Source: Candidatus Saccharimonadota bacterium (lineage in GTDB: Bacteria; Patescibacteriota; Saccharimonadia; Saccharimonadales; UBA4665). From it: a stretch of 64,000 bases of DNA. Below, piece after piece: positions 51,575 through 61,828 of this stretch. Numbering within the stretch: the stretch's first letter is position 1; each line of letters begins with the position of its first letter. A program made the position numbers and the translations under genes. The notes beneath the pieces are model-generated. The model saw only the letters and a list, made by a program, of their open reading frames with translations. It did no database searches and was not told the origin of the DNA. The stretch is from positions 17,053 to 81,052 of the forward strand of contig DAIDKK010000002.1 of assembly GCA_027450065.1 (NCBI GenBank), given 5' to 3'.

Positions 51575-52564
51575 ATGGCACAAAGTCTACATGGTCGTTC
51601 ATTTTTAAATTTGGCTGATTTTACGGCCGAACAAGTCAGGCTAATGCTCGATACCGCCAAAGACTTTAAGCGGCAGAAGCACTTAGGCCAGCCGCATCGT
51701 TTGCACGAGGGCAAAAACATTGCCTTACTATTCGAGAAAACGTCTACCAGAACACGCTGTGCCTTTACGGTGGCAGCGAACGATCTTGGGGTCGCGCCTG
51801 AATTTTTAGGTGCCAATGATATTCAGCTCGGCAAAAAAGAATCCGTCGAAGACACTGCTAAAGTATTAGGTCGCATGTTTGACGGCATTGAGTTTCGTGG
51901 CTTTGCCCACGAGACGGTTGAGCAACTCGCCAAGTTTTCTGGCGTTCCGGTATGGAATGGGCTGACCGACAAATTTCACCCGACCCAGATTCTGGCAGAT
52001 TTTATGACACTCGAAGAACACGTTGGGCCACTTCGCGGTCTAAAGTTAGTCTTCGTGGGTGATGGCCGCAATAACATGGCGAATAGCTTACTCCTCGGCG
52101 CCGCTCAGATGGGCCTTGATTTCCGTATTCTAGCGCCTCATGAACTCCACCCCGAAAAGGAACTCGTCGAGGAGGCTCATGCAATGGCCACAGTCAGTGG
52201 CGCCAAGCTCACCATTACCGACAACTTTGATGAGGCACTCGTCGGGGCAGACGCCATCTACACCGATGTATGGGTATCGATGGGCGAAGAAGATAAATAC
52301 GCCGAACGAATTCATTTACTAAAGGGATTCCAGGTTAATCAAAACATGCTGCAATGGACCGGTAACCCGAATGTAAAATTTTTGCACTGCCTACCAGCAT
52401 TCCATGACCTACAAACAGATACCTCACATAAGATACACGATGAGTATGGACTAACAGAGATGGAGGTGACCGACGAAGTCTTCCGCAGCCCCGCAAGCAT
52501 CGTGTTCGATCAAGCGGAAAACCGCATGCATACTATTAAAGCCGTCCTGGCACTAACGCTATAA
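51575..52564 (+). CDS. arcB: ornithine carbamoyltransferase (catabolic role likely)
   Basis: A 329-residue transcarbamylase. [16 protein letters not shown] binds carbamoyl phosphate, [13 protein letters not shown] and DVWVSMGEE contact ornithine, and [10 protein letters not shown] carries the catalytic Cys. In this operon it runs citrulline phosphorolysis to ornithine and carbamoyl phosphate. The ATG follows the arcA stop directly (TAAATG), giving translational coupling. Confidence 0.97.
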   Translation: MAQSLHGRSFLNLADFTAEQVRLMLDTAKDFKRQKHLGQPHRLHEGKNIALLFEKTSTRTRCAFTVAANDLGVAPEFLGANDIQLGKKESVEDTAKVLGRMFDGIEFRGFAHETVEQLAKFSGVPVWNGLTDKFHPTQILADFMTLEEHVGPLRGLKLVFVGDGRNNMANSLLLGAAQMGLDFRILAPHELHPEKELVEEAHAMATVSGAKLTITDNFDEALVGADAIYTDVWVSMGEEDKYAERIHLLKGFQVNQNMLQWTGNPNVKFLHCLPAFHDLQTDTSHKIHDEYGLTEMEVTDEVFRSPASIVFDQAENRMHTIKAVLALTL

Positions 52565-52585
52565 GAGAAAGAAGGAACAATAACA

Positions 52586-54016
52586 ATGGCTCTTAAAAAA
52601 GAAAGCAAGACGCTCGGCCTTTTGCCGCTGACTGCGCTTGTGGTTGGTTCAATTATTGGAAGCGGCATCTTTAACTTGATGAGCAACCTGTCGGCCGGGG
52701 CATCGCTCATCGCGATCCTCATTGGATGGGCCATTACTGGTATTGGTATGCTTTTTTTGGTGCTGTCGTTCCGCAACCTGAACAAAAAGCGCCCTGATCT
52801 TGATGCGGGTATTTTTAGCTACGCCGAAGCTGGCTTTGGTAAATTTATGGGCTTCAACTCTGCATGGGGCTACTGGATCTCGGCCTGGGTCGGCAACGTC
52901 GCCTATGCCACACTGATGTTCAGCTCGCTTGGCTACTTTTTTAAGGTCTTTAACGGTGGCCAGAATTTGGCATCAGTCATTGGTGCCTCCATCGTACTCT
53001 GGCTCGGTCATTTCCTTATTTTGCGTGGCGTAAAGTCCGCCGGTTTTACCAACGTCATTGTGACGATTGCAAAAATTATACCTATCGCAATCTTTATATT
53101 TGCCGCGTACGCTGCCTTCAAGCTCCATATTTTTACCTCAGATATCTGGGGCACGGCCTCAAAAGGTTTCGAGTTCAAGAGTGTGCTTGAGCAGGTCCGA
53201 AGTACCATGCTTGTTACCGTCTGGGTGTTTATTGGTATTGAAGGCGCAGTGGTCTTTTCCGGACGAGCTAAAAAGCGAAGTGACGTCGGTAAGGCTACTT
53301 TTCTAGGTTTATTCACTGTTCTTGCCGTGTATTTGCTCGTATCAGTGCTGTCACTCGGCCTTATGAGTCGACCAGATTTGGCCGCGCTCGGTCAGCCAGC
53401 TATGGCCTCGCTCCTAAAGACAGTCGTCGGTTCATGGGGTGCAGCACTTGTTAATATTGGCGTTATCGTCTCAATCTTGGGCGCATGGTTAGCCTGGACG
53501 ATGTTCGCGTTTGAGCTTCCATACCAAGCTGCTCTGCGCGGTTCATTCCCGGCCGTCTTCAAAAAGGTGAATAAGCAAGGCACACCACTTGTTGCCCTAT
53601 TAGTGACAAACCTCCTTGTCCAAGCATTTTTGTTTACGTTCCTAATAAGCGGCTCAGCCTACACCTTTGCCTTCTCACTTGCCACTACTACCATCCTAAT
53701 TCCATACGCCTTTACAGCCTTTTACCAAATTAAATACTCCCTTCAAGAAAAGAGTGGCACGCCACACCGTACCCTCAATATTGCCGTGGGCGCCGTGGCC
53801 AGCATCTATGCATTGTGGCTCGTCTATGCCGCTGGACTCAAGTATTTACTCCTCACTTCGATTGTGTACGCACCTGGTATCCTCGTTTTTGCTTGGAGCC
53901 GTATCCGCAACAAAAAGAATCCATTCTCACTCGTAGAGCTCGTCATCGCACTTGGTCTCGTCGTTGTCTGTATTGTTGCTATCTATAAACTTGCAAGTGG
54001 TCAGATAAGTTTGTAA
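52586..54016 (+). CDS. arcD: arginine/ornithine antiporter (APC family)
   Basis: A 476-residue carrier with about 12-13 membrane helices. The start LPLTALVVGSIIGSGIFNLM is the APC-family Gly-rich substrate loop, and the family's second loop lies at GFGKFMGFNSAWGYWISAW. It exchanges external arginine for internal ornithine, so the pathway runs without extra energy. It has an AGAAAGAAGGA SD 21 bp after arcB and is followed 4 bp later by arcC. Confidence 0.94.
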   Translation: MALKKESKTLGLLPLTALVVGSIIGSGIFNLMSNLSAGASLIAILIGWAITGIGMLFLVLSFRNLNKKRPDLDAGIFSYAEAGFGKFMGFNSAWGYWISAWVGNVAYATLMFSSLGYFFKVFNGGQNLASVIGASIVLWLGHFLILRGVKSAGFTNVIVTIAKIIPIAIFIFAAYAAFKLHIFTSDIWGTASKGFEFKSVLEQVRSTMLVTVWVFIGIEGAVVFSGRAKKRSDVGKATFLGLFTVLAVYLLVSVLSLGLMSRPDLAALGQPAMASLLKTVVGSWGAALVNIGVIVSILGAWLAWTMFAFELPYQAALRGSFPAVFKKVNKQGTPLVALLVTNLLVQAFLFTFLISGSAYTFAFSLATTTILIPYAFTAFYQIKYSLQEKSGTPHRTLNIAVGAVASIYALWLVYAAGLKYLLLTSIVYAPGILVFAWSRIRNKKNPFSLVELVIALGLVVVCIVAIYKLASGQISL

Positions 54017-54020
54017 GCCT

Positions 54021-54968
54021 ATGGCACTGCATAGAATGGTCATCGCCCTTGGTGGTAACGCGCTCCAGAAGAAGGGTGAAGCAAGCGCTGCATCGCAAAT
54101 CAACGTGGCCCGTGAAACTGCTCGGCAGCTTGTAACGCTGATATCAAAGGGGCATCAAGTCGTCATTGTGCATGGAAATGGACCGCAAGTCGGCGATATA
54201 CTCCTGCACGAAGAAGCCTTCAATACAGCCGAAGCCCCGACGCTACCGCTAGACAGTTGCGATGCCATGAGTCAGGGTTCCATCGGCTACTGGTTACAGC
54301 AGGGCATTGGCAATGAACTGCGGGCTCACCACAGCCAGCAGTCGGTTGCATCAATAGTGACCCAAGTAATCGTCGACGAGGCTGATCCAGCCTTCAAAAA
54401 TCCCACCAAGCCAATTGGTCCGTTCTATGAATCAGAAGCAGAGGCCCGCATTGCCGCAGAAGCACGTCACTTTACCGTTACGGAAGATGCCGGCAGGGGG
54501 TGGCGGCGAGTTGTTCCATCGCCACTTCCCAAAACCATCGTAGAGAAACCCCTCATTACCTCACTGATTGATGATGGATTCATCGTTATTGCCGCAGGGG
54601 GTGGCGGCGTACCGGTGCTTGAAACAGAGCAGGGACTCCAGGGCATTGCAGCTGTCATCGATAAAGATATGAGTGCCTCGGTCCTAGCAGACGGTATCGA
54701 GGCTGAAGTTCTTTTGATTCTTACCTCTGTCGAGGCGGCTAAAATACGCTTCAATACACCGAACGAACAGACGCTGCACCATGTCAGTTGCGAGCAAATG
54801 CGACGCTACTGTAGCGATGGTGAATTTGCGAGTGGCAGCATGCTGCCAAAAGTGCTCGCCTCGCTTACTTTTGTCGAGAAGCGGCGCGGACACCGCAAGG
54901 CTATTATTGCATCTCTCGATACTATTCAGGCCGCTATGGATGGCAAGAGCGGCACCATCATTACCTGA
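54021..54968 (+). CDS. arcC: carbamate kinase
   Basis: A 315-residue enzyme of the amino-acid kinase fold. VIALGGNALQKKGE is the N-terminal phosphate loop, VIVHGNGPQVGDILL the substrate loop, and VIAAGGGGVPVLE with DKDMSASVLADGI the nucleotide site. It makes ATP, CO2 and ammonia from carbamoyl phosphate, closing the pathway. It is last in the arcA-B-D-C operon. Confidence 0.97.
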   Translation: MALHRMVIALGGNALQKKGEASAASQINVARETARQLVTLISKGHQVVIVHGNGPQVGDILLHEEAFNTAEAPTLPLDSCDAMSQGSIGYWLQQGIGNELRAHHSQQSVASIVTQVIVDEADPAFKNPTKPIGPFYESEAEARIAAEARHFTVTEDAGRGWRRVVPSPLPKTIVEKPLITSLIDDGFIVIAAGGGGVPVLETEQGLQGIAAVIDKDMSASVLADGIEAEVLLILTSVEAAKIRFNTPNEQTLHHVSCEQMRRYCSDGEFASGSMLPKVLASLTFVEKRRGHRKAIIASLDTIQAAMDGKSGTIIT

Positions 54969-55085
54969 GATGTGTCGCACGAGAGGCACCGGCCGCTACT
55001 GTGCCCCCTCTGTATGTAATGAGGCTTCACGCTTGCCATTGTTCTGCGCGCTGTATTTTCCATTCACTAGGCATATACTAGATTT

Positions 55086-55283
55086 ATGCACAGATATCTT
55101 ACGCACACCCTACTCAATATACCGTCATACACTTGGATACTGCAGTTACTCTATGTAGCCGTCGCGTTATCAATTCTGTATGTCTATGCGACGACCCATA
55201 AACGAACGACAAAGGAGATTGTGCTGTTCGTAGTTGCCGTTATCATCGTAGATATCGTCTGGCGACTTGCCATTAAACGTTAG
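55086..55283 (+). CDS. small membrane protein
   Basis: A 65-residue protein with two membrane helices (YTWILQLLYVAVALSILYVY and EIVLFVVAVIIVDIVWRLAI) joined by a basic loop (THKRTTKE). I do not recognise it; size and shape are like phosphate-starvation PsiE-type fragments, but this is weak. TATACT (55074-55079) ends 6 nt before the ATG, supporting expression. Confidence 0.65.
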   Translation: MHRYLTHTLLNIPSYTWILQLLYVAVALSILYVYATTHKRTTKEIVLFVVAVIIVDIVWRLAIKR

Positions 55284-55309
55284 GGGCACCGCATGAGCAG
55301 TGAGAGGCT

Positions 55310-55792
55310 ATGACATACACTGTTGATTTTACTAACGTATCGACTACCGGACTGACAAGCTCGCCGGTTGCGGGAGCACTCGCCGGACTACGTGCGAATG
55401 AATCGCGCTACTTCATGAATAAATATGGACATGCTTTTACTGTTACGTCCGCCGTTGAAAATCAAGAAATTCTTACGTATGTTGCTACCATTCTACGAAA
55501 AGAACGGGGCATTACAGTAGCGGCAAAGCCACTCGAGGTGTCGTGTTTCCAGGTCGAAGACATTGTTTGGACGTACGTATTCTACGAAGATGGACTTGCG
55601 TTGAATGTATTATACACTCTCGATAACCCCAATAAACGAGCCGTTGGCTTCAAGCTTTCCGAGGGTATGTCAATCCCAAAGGAACTTGAGCATACATTTA
55701 AATTTGCACGGCAGAAGTCTAAACTTGCCGGAATAATACGTGGCTCCTATTTTGTTATTAAAGGCGAATATCCTACTCCCGCGGCAACATAA
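55310..55792 (+). CDS. hypothetical protein
   Basis: A 160-residue soluble alpha/beta protein I do not recognise. It has a Gly/Ser-rich start and a mixed core (VSCFQVEDIVWTYVFYED, LALNVLYTLDNPNKRAVGFK). A GAGAGG SD precedes the ATG. It follows the small membrane protein by 26 bp and may share its transcript. The interval 55793-56046 shows no gene. Confidence 0.6.
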   Translation: MTYTVDFTNVSTTGLTSSPVAGALAGLRANESRYFMNKYGHAFTVTSAVENQEILTYVATILRKERGITVAAKPLEVSCFQVEDIVWTYVFYEDGLALNVLYTLDNPNKRAVGFKLSEGMSIPKELEHTFKFARQKSKLAGIIRGSYFVIKGEYPTPAAT

Positions 55793-56046
55793 CACGTACG
55801 CAACAATACTCACGGTATTAAGCCGGTATTAAGCCCATTTCGCTTCGATGTCTGGCTCCGCTCGCATCTATGTCGACAGCTTTCGGTGGCCCATCGCCTG
55901 CGTACGTGCGTAGCGTAAATGCTTGTATGTGTATCTCCAAACAACACCGTAAGGCTTAGGCGCAGTATAAAAATATTGCTATTTGTAAAAACAAAGCATA
56001 ACCTAAATATACAAAGACTCGTAATAAGACCAAGGAAGGGTACTAT

Positions 56047-56658
56047 ATGCGAAAACACCTTCATAAGTTTGGGCTAGTCGGCACTGCACTCGCATTTGCA
56101 GTCGTCAGCGGTTCTACGGTCCTAGCGCTACCAGCTCAAGCAAGCGTTCAGGCACAATCGGGAAACATGGCGCCAGCGGCCACGTCAAACACCAATCCAA
56201 CCACACCAGCTACCGTTAGGACAGAGACGCGAACACGATTAGCATCCGGCCGGCTGAAAGCGTGTCAGAATCGCGAGCAAGCTATTACGAATATTATGGC
56301 ACGTATAGCCGACAGGGGGCAAAAGCAGGTGACGCTTTTTGGAACCATCGCAACGCGCACCGAAACGTTTTATGTGACTAAAGGCAAGACTCTTAGCACC
56401 TACAGCTCACTCGTATCAGATGTGACGACTACGCAGGCCGCCGCCCAGACTGCGGTTGACGCCATAAAGTCAGATAGTGCCGGTTTTAGCTGTAACGGCT
56501 CCGATCCGAAAGGCTTCGTAAACTCCTTCCAAGTAAGCCTGAGGGCAGAAATTTCAGCGCTTCAGGCATATAGGACCGCCGTGAAAAACTTAATTGTCGG
56601 CGTAAAATCTGTTCAGAGCACCACTACAACGAGCAATACCACGGGAGGTAACCAATAA
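56047..56658 (+). CDS. secreted hypothetical protein
   Basis: A 203-residue protein with a signal peptide (LVGTALAFAVVSGSTVLALPAQ cut near ALPAQA), a Thr/Pro/Asn linker, then a helical domain (ACQNREQAITNIMARIADRG, ISALQAYRTAVKNLIVGVK) with two Cys (KACQN, FSCNGSD). GGAAGGG is a strong SD. The stop overlaps the start of the pilin-like gene (TAATG), so they form a pair. I do not recognise the family. Confidence 0.72.
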   Translation: MRKHLHKFGLVGTALAFAVVSGSTVLALPAQASVQAQSGNMAPAATSNTNPTTPATVRTETRTRLASGRLKACQNREQAITNIMARIADRGQKQVTLFGTIATRTETFYVTKGKTLSTYSSLVSDVTTTQAAAQTAVDAIKSDSAGFSCNGSDPKGFVNSFQVSLRAEISALQAYRTAVKNLIVGVKSVQSTTTTSNTTGGNQ

Positions 56659-56969
56659 TGCGTATTCGTCGGCACAAGCAAGCAGGTTTTTCAGTCGTTG
56701 AATTACTCATAGTTCTTGTTGTTTTCGCCGTTCTCGCTTTTGTGGCTTACGGTGTTCACGACCGTCTAGCTACCAAGACAACCACTAGCACAAGCCCTGC
56801 GGCTACTGTGACTACCCAGTCACCCAACGCTACAAACGTCTCTCCCGCACCAACGGTCAGCACTACGAGCGATTTGGATGCTGCATTAAGCGTACTGAAC
56901 CAAAACGACCCGAGCGCGGTAAATACGACCGATAGCAGTCAGCTCAGTAGCCAAGCGAATACGTTCTAG
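56658..56969 (+). CDS. type IV pilin-like protein
   Basis: A 103-residue protein with a class-III prepilin signal: a basic leader ending in Gly, then FSVVELLIVLVVFAVLAFVA with the conserved Glu at position 5 of the mature form. The remainder is Thr/Ser/Pro-rich and lacks a clear pilin globular domain, so it may be a minor pilin or pseudopilin. Type IV pili drive twitching and DNA uptake in Saccharibacteria. Its ATG overlaps the preceding stop codon. Confidence 0.8.
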   Translation: MRIRRHKQAGFSVVELLIVLVVFAVLAFVAYGVHDRLATKTTTSTSPAATVTTQSPNATNVSPAPTVSTTSDLDAALSVLNQNDPSAVNTTDSSQLSSQANTF

Positions 56970-56998
56970 GAGCAACGTACACGACGCCACGGGAATGG

Positions 56999-57043
56999 CT
57001 CAATCAAAATAGGCTGCCGCAGTAGCAGCCTATTTTGATTGAG
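56999..57043 (+). terminator. perfect 19-bp hairpin
   Basis: CTCAATCAAAATAGGCTGC pairs perfectly with GCAGCCTATTTTGATTGAG around loop CGCAGTA, 30 bp after the pilin-like gene. No long T-run follows, but position and strength favour termination or 3'-end protection. Confidence 0.75.
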
Positions 57044-57162
57044 TAGTACTTTCTCTGACGTCCAATTCTCTGCCGTATACTTTATGCGATATACAAGCGT
57101 GCTATACTAAGCATGAGAACTATCGTTAGAGGGAAAATAAAATTGAGCTGGAAGTCACCTCG

Positions 57163-60100
57163 ATGAAAGTGCGCATACCGAAATATTCATCGGTAATCTG
57201 TTTTGGATTGGTTTTTTTGGTGGCTGTGACGGCTATTGTAAGCCATAATGTACACGCTCAAACTCCGTGCCCGTGTCATCTCTTTTCGTCAAGCACCGTA
57301 CCGAGTTCACCGACCGTTGCAAATGATAACAATCCGACCGAGCTTGGCATGCAATTTATGCCCCAAGCAAACGGGTACATAACTGGCGTCAGATTCTACA
57401 AAGATGCGAGCATGACAGATATCCACACTGGTAACTTATGGAATGCCAGCGGTAGTCTATTGGCGAGTGGAATATTTAGTGGCGAGACCAGTACGGGCTG
57501 GCAGGATCTAACCTTTGCAAGTCCCGTGCCAGTAACTGCCAATACCCTATACACGGCGTCTTATTACACGGCCAGTGGTAAGTATATCGCATCAAGTAAC
57601 TACTTCACGAGTGCTCTCACGAATTATCCCCTTATGGCACCGGCTAGTGGCAATGTTACTCGTGGTAACGGCGTATTTGCAACCGGCGGTGATAGCTTTC
57701 CAAATAGTAGTTACAACGCAAGTAATTACTGGGTAGACGTGACATTTCGCCAAACCATTGATGGCAGTGCTCCACAAGTTACAAATACATCACCGGTTAA
57801 CGGTGCAACAGGTGTTTTTGTTGGTAGTAACGATACCGTCACCTTCAGCCAGGCTCTTGATTCAGCCACCGTTAACGGTAGCACCGTCGCCTTGACCGAC
57901 AACACCGGTACGATCATTGCGGCTACCATAACGTATGATAGTAGCACACAAGCAATTACCATTACTCCTCAGTCGCCCCTAGCCAAAAACACTGTCTACA
58001 TCGCAACGATTCGAGGTGGCAATGGCGGTGTTCAGAACTTAGATGGTACCCTCATGGCCACCAACTATCAATGGTCCTTTACGACGGGTGCTGATACCTG
58101 TCCATGCTCCATCTGGAATAACGCGGCTCCGAGCGGTACACCGACAACATACACCGGGACAAATGGTGGCGAGGAGTTTGGCGAGACTGTTCACGCCGAC
58201 AGTAATGGATACCTCACGGCAGTTCGTTTCTACAAGCCTCTGCGCGCTACCGCCAGCTCTCATACCGTGCACGTTTGGACAACAACCGGTACTTTACTCG
58301 CATCTGGGACAAGTACCCACGAGACAGCCGTCGGCTGGCAAGAAGTACCGCTCAGTACAGCTGTACCGATACAGCAGGGGACTGGTTACATTATTTCGTA
58401 TTATAGCAGCGATAATACCTACGTATATAGCCTCGGTGGACTCGCCACACAAGCCGGAACTGGCATCTTACACGCAGATGCCAATGGAGCTTGGTATTAT
58501 CCTGGAGCGGATGTATTTCCTAATCAAAACGGGGGTGGCAATGCCAGCGTTAATTTCTGGGCAGATGCAGTTTTTACTACCACCAATAGTTACACCGCGC
58601 CGTTTACTGTTGCCGTATCCCAACCACTTCAGAATGCGTACGGAGTCTCACCAAACTTGCCTCTCACCTTTAAGATGACCAATGCAGTCGATACGAGTAC
58701 TCTCGGCGGCACCGTAGCCCTGAGGGACGCAAATGGCCAAATTGTTGCCGGCTCTGTTACCTATGACGACGCTGAGCACACCATTAGCTTCACACCCTCA
58801 CAGCCCCTTGTTGCTGGCACCGCCTACACAGCATTGCTCGGCGGTGGTATGAAAGACATCTATGGTACAGCCCTTACACCCTACAGTCTCCCCTTTAGCA
58901 CCGGATCGACTCTCAATAGTACTATCAACCAAGGCATGGGGGGCCCAGTCCTAGTGCTCACGAGTACAACCAATCCATATGATACCTACCTGGCCGAAAT
59001 GCTCAGAGCCGAGGGGATTAATTACTTTGAAGTGAAAGATATTTCGGCGCTGTCGACAACCATTCTCTCCAATTTCCGTCTTGTTTTACTCGGCAGAACA
59101 GCACTTACCACCAGCCAAGTCGCTACCCTTACTAATTGGGTAGGCGCGGGGGGAAATATGATTGCTTTCCAGCCAGATAAACAGCTGGCAAGTCTACTGG
59201 GACTAACCGATCAGGCCCAAACCCTCAATGAAGGGTACCTGAGAGTTAACAGTACCGTCAGCCCGGGCCAAGGTATTACATCTGAAACAATGCAGTATCA
59301 CGGTTCAGCCGATATATACGGCACTACAAGTGGCACACAAGTAGTCGCCACGCTGTTTAGTAATGCAACTACGGCGACTACCGCTCCGGCAGTAGTTGAA
59401 CGAACGGTTGGCAGTGGCCATGTCGGTGTCTTTACCTATGACTTGCCAAAGTCTATCGCTCTTACGCACCAGGGCAATCCAGCTTGGGCAGGTCAAGTGC
59501 GCGATGGCAATACACCCATTCGGCCAGATGACTTGTTTAATGGTAATGGTACGACTGATTGGTTAAATACCGCAAAGGCATATATCCCTCAGGCCGATGA
59601 GCAACAGCATTTACTCACAAATATGCTGTTATCTATGACACAGCCCAATTCGCCAATGCCTCGCTTTTGGATACTGCCACACGGTTTAAAGTCCGCACTT
59701 GTCATGCTCATGGATGATCACGCAACCGCAACAGGCACGAATGATATCTTTAATGATATCTATAATTACAGTACAACTAACTGCTCTGTTATTGATTGGG
59801 GTTGCCAACGGAGCGGATCACTCTTGTACGCAAACTCTGGATTAACAGTAAGTCAGGCCGCCACCGCAAACAGTCTGGGCTTTAGTATGGGCGTACACGT
59901 TCAGACGGGCTGCAGTGACTACACGAGCTACAATAACCTCAATAGCGCCTACATAACGCAGATAGCAGATTTTCGAACTGTATATGGCAGCGTTTTGCCC
60001 TTGCAGAATTTTGATCGAACCCATTGCTATGTATGGTCAGACTGGGACTCGGTGCCAAAGGTCGACATCGCAAATGGGCTTCGCATAAATTACAACTACG

Positions 60101-60954
60101 AGTGGTGGCCCAATACTTGGACCGGGTCAAACACAGGGTACTTAACCGGCTCAGGTTTAGCCATGCGCTTTACTGATGCAACCGGTAACCTACTCGACAC
60201 GTATCAGGCGGTGACTGATCTCGATTATGAAACAGATCCGACTTCGGCCACCATGAATGCCGATCTTGACAATACTATAAACAGCAATGAGTTTTACGGT
60301 GTGTTAGGAACACATTATGATACATCTGGGACAAACTATTACCAGCTACTCATTGCTGCGGCCATGGCCCGTCACATCCCTATGATAAGCGCGTCACAGC
60401 TTGCTACCTGGAAAGATGCGCTCAGTAGCTCTACATTTGCAAATATCACAAGCACCCCTACAAAACTCACGTTTACGACGCAAGTGGCGCAGGGTGGAGA
60501 GGGCATGCAGGCAATGGTACCCTTATCGACGACCAATGGCACACTTATTAGTATCACTCGCGATACGGCTGGAGTCGGCTATACATCGAGCACCGTGAAG
60601 GGTATCCCGTACGCTATTTTCGATGCCGAACCTGGAGCGTATGAGGTGCTTTACGGGCCACAGCCGAGTGGGAATGCTACCTCCACTACTTCCCAGACAG
60701 TACCGCCGTCTCATGAGACAGTTACAGCCAGTACTCCAATGCCAATGCAAACCAGTATCACTAACCAGAGCCCCTTTACGACTACGACGAACCCGCCAGC
60801 TGGCGACCAGCAAACCGCTTCCTCCGCCAGAACTGGCAAACTCCCATCGCCTAACAACACGCTTAAGTGGATACTCGTTAGCACGGGAGTAGTTTTATTT
60901 GCCTGTATTTTGTGGTTTATAATGCATCGGCAACGCTATAAATACGACCAATAG
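57163..60954 (+). CDS. large surface protein: DUF4082/Ig repeats, deacetylase-like domain
   Basis: A 1,263-residue secreted protein with a signal peptide and C-terminal membrane helix (WILVSTGVVLFACILWFIMH). Domains in order are DUF4082 (about 40-200), Big_5-type Ig (about 205-305), a second DUF4082 (about 315-475), a second Ig (about 480-585), a flavodoxin/amidotransferase-like domain (LVLTSTTNPYDTYLAEML onward), then a polysaccharide-deacetylase-like region (about 840-1,100) with LVMLMDDHATA and MGVHVQTGC. The tail is Thr/Ser/Pro-rich. DUF4082-Ig arrays occur in actinobacterial exoproteins. Adhesion to or modification of a host surface is likely but unproven. The start is an ATG with a weak GGAAG SD. 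Confidence 0.8.
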   Translation: MKVRIPKYSSVICFGLVFLVAVTAIVSHNVHAQTPCPCHLFSSSTVPSSPTVANDNNPTELGMQFMPQANGYITGVRFYKDASMTDIHTGNLWNASGSLLASGIFSGETSTGWQDLTFASPVPVTANTLYTASYYTASGKYIASSNYFTSALTNYPLMAPASGNVTRGNGVFATGGDSFPNSSYNASNYWVDVTFRQTIDGSAPQVTNTSPVNGATGVFVGSNDTVTFSQALDSATVNGSTVALTDNTGTIIAATITYDSSTQAITITPQSPLAKNTVYIATIRGGNGGVQNLDGTLMATNYQWSFTTGADTCPCSIWNNAAPSGTPTTYTGTNGGEEFGETVHADSNGYLTAVRFYKPLRATASSHTVHVWTTTGTLLASGTSTHETAVGWQEVPLSTAVPIQQGTGYIISYYSSDNTYVYSLGGLATQAGTGILHADANGAWYYPGADVFPNQNGGGNASVNFWADAVFTTTNSYTAPFTVAVSQPLQNAYGVSPNLPLTFKMTNAVDTSTLGGTVALRDANGQIVAGSVTYDDAEHTISFTPSQPLVAGTAYTALLGGGMKDIYGTALTPYSLPFSTGSTLNSTINQGMGGPVLVLTSTTNPYDTYLAEMLRAEGINYFEVKDISALSTTILSNFRLVLLGRTALTTSQVATLTNWVGAGGNMIAFQPDKQLASLLGLTDQAQTLNEGYLRVNSTVSPGQGITSETMQYHGSADIYGTTSGTQVVATLFSNATTATTAPAVVERTVGSGHVGVFTYDLPKSIALTHQGNPAWAGQVRDGNTPIRPDDLFNGNGTTDWLNTAKAYIPQADEQQHLLTNMLLSMTQPNSPMPRFWILPHGLKSALVMLMDDHATATGTNDIFNDIYNYSTTNCSVIDWGCQRSGSLLYANSGLTVSQAATANSLGFSMGVHVQTGCSDYTSYNNLNSAYITQIADFRTVYGSVLPLQNFDRTHCYVWSDWDSVPKVDIANGLRINYNYEWWPNTWTGSNTGYLTGSGLAMRFTDATGNLLDTYQAVTDLDYETDPTSATMNADLDNTINSNEFYGVLGTHYDTSGTNYYQLLIAAAMARHIPMISASQLATWKDALSSSTFANITSTPTKLTFTTQVAQGGEGMQAMVPLSTTNGTLISITRDTAGVGYTSSTVKGIPYAIFDAEPGAYEVLYGPQPSGNATSTTSQTVPPSHETVTASTPMPMQTSITNQSPFTTTTNPPAGDQQTASSARTGKLPSPNNTLKWILVSTGVVLFACILWFIMHRQRYKYDQ

Positions 60955-60987
60955 TTCACGGGTACACTTAAGAGTGAGCTGCTCTGA

Positions 60988-61629
60988 CTAAAAAGACAGT
61001 AGCTTAATCGTGTTAATCTCTAAGAGATTAATTTTTGGCGTTCTGACGACTCCCTGTGCCACCAATTCCTTGATAACGGTTGCGCATGTTTCGCGTGTCA
61101 TGCCAGTGAGATCCGCCAGAAACTGCTGATTCACCGGGAAAGGCACTCGCCACCACTTTGGTGTTTTATTAGTGCCAACACAGACTACCAGGTACTTCAG
61201 CAGCGCAATGAGCTTGGCCTGAGCTCGTGACTTTCCCAGACTACTGAGGCGCGTCAAAATTTCATGCACCTCCTTGGAAAAACCGCTCACGAGCGACAGA
61301 ACAAGTTCAGTATCACCCTGCATCGCCTGCATCAGCTTATCTCGCTCCAGTACATATATATCTGCATCACGCAACGCTTGGTAAAACCATTTATTTGGAA
61401 TGCTATTACCCGAGAAGAAAGCGTACGGCATGATATCGCCCGGCTTCACGATACTGAGCGCTTTCTCATTGCCCATCGTATCCACATCGTATACCTTCAC
61501 ATAGCCAGATTTAACGATATACACTTCTACCGGTGAATCACCTTCATAGAGAACTATTTGTCCCTGCGGATACTGCTTCAGGCGAGCCTCTTGCAGAATG
61601 GCTTCTAGAACCGGGTTCGATAGCTCCAT
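60988..61629 (-). CDS. Crp/Fnr-family transcription regulator
   Basis: A 213-residue regulator. An N-terminal cyclic-nucleotide-binding-type beta-barrel (QIVLYEGDSPVEVYIVKSGYVKVY, ALSIVKPGDIMPYAFF) is followed by a long dimer helix and a Crp-type winged helix, VNQQFLADLTGMTRETCATV. No Cys cluster for an Fe-S centre is seen, so it is not an oxygen-sensing FNR of the E. coli kind. The ligand is unknown. TATAAT (minus strand, 61636-61641) ends 6 nt before the ATG. Relatives control arginine deiminase operons in some bacteria, so the arc palindrome at 50243 is a possible target. Confidence 0.88.
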   Translation of the reverse strand: MELSNPVLEAILQEARLKQYPQGQIVLYEGDSPVEVYIVKSGYVKVYDVDTMGNEKALSIVKPGDIMPYAFFSGNSIPNKWFYQALRDADIYVLERDKLMQAMQGDTELVLSLVSGFSKEVHEILTRLSSLGKSRAQAKLIALLKYLVVCVGTNKTPKWWRVPFPVNQQFLADLTGMTRETCATVIKELVAQGVVRTPKINLLEINTIKLLSF

Positions 61630-61828
61630 GGCTTTATTATATCGTCTTTCATGACTGTCAAGAAGAATTATTTAATTAAATGGCGCCCATACTGACCAAA
61701 GATAATGTTAAAAATTTTTGATAACACAGTAAGATATTGGGGAAATCAATGTTATAAACCTAACTGCACGCAATTATATATACCCCTACAATTCTACTTG
61801 CCATTAATCGTAAGCAAAGGAGGTGTGT

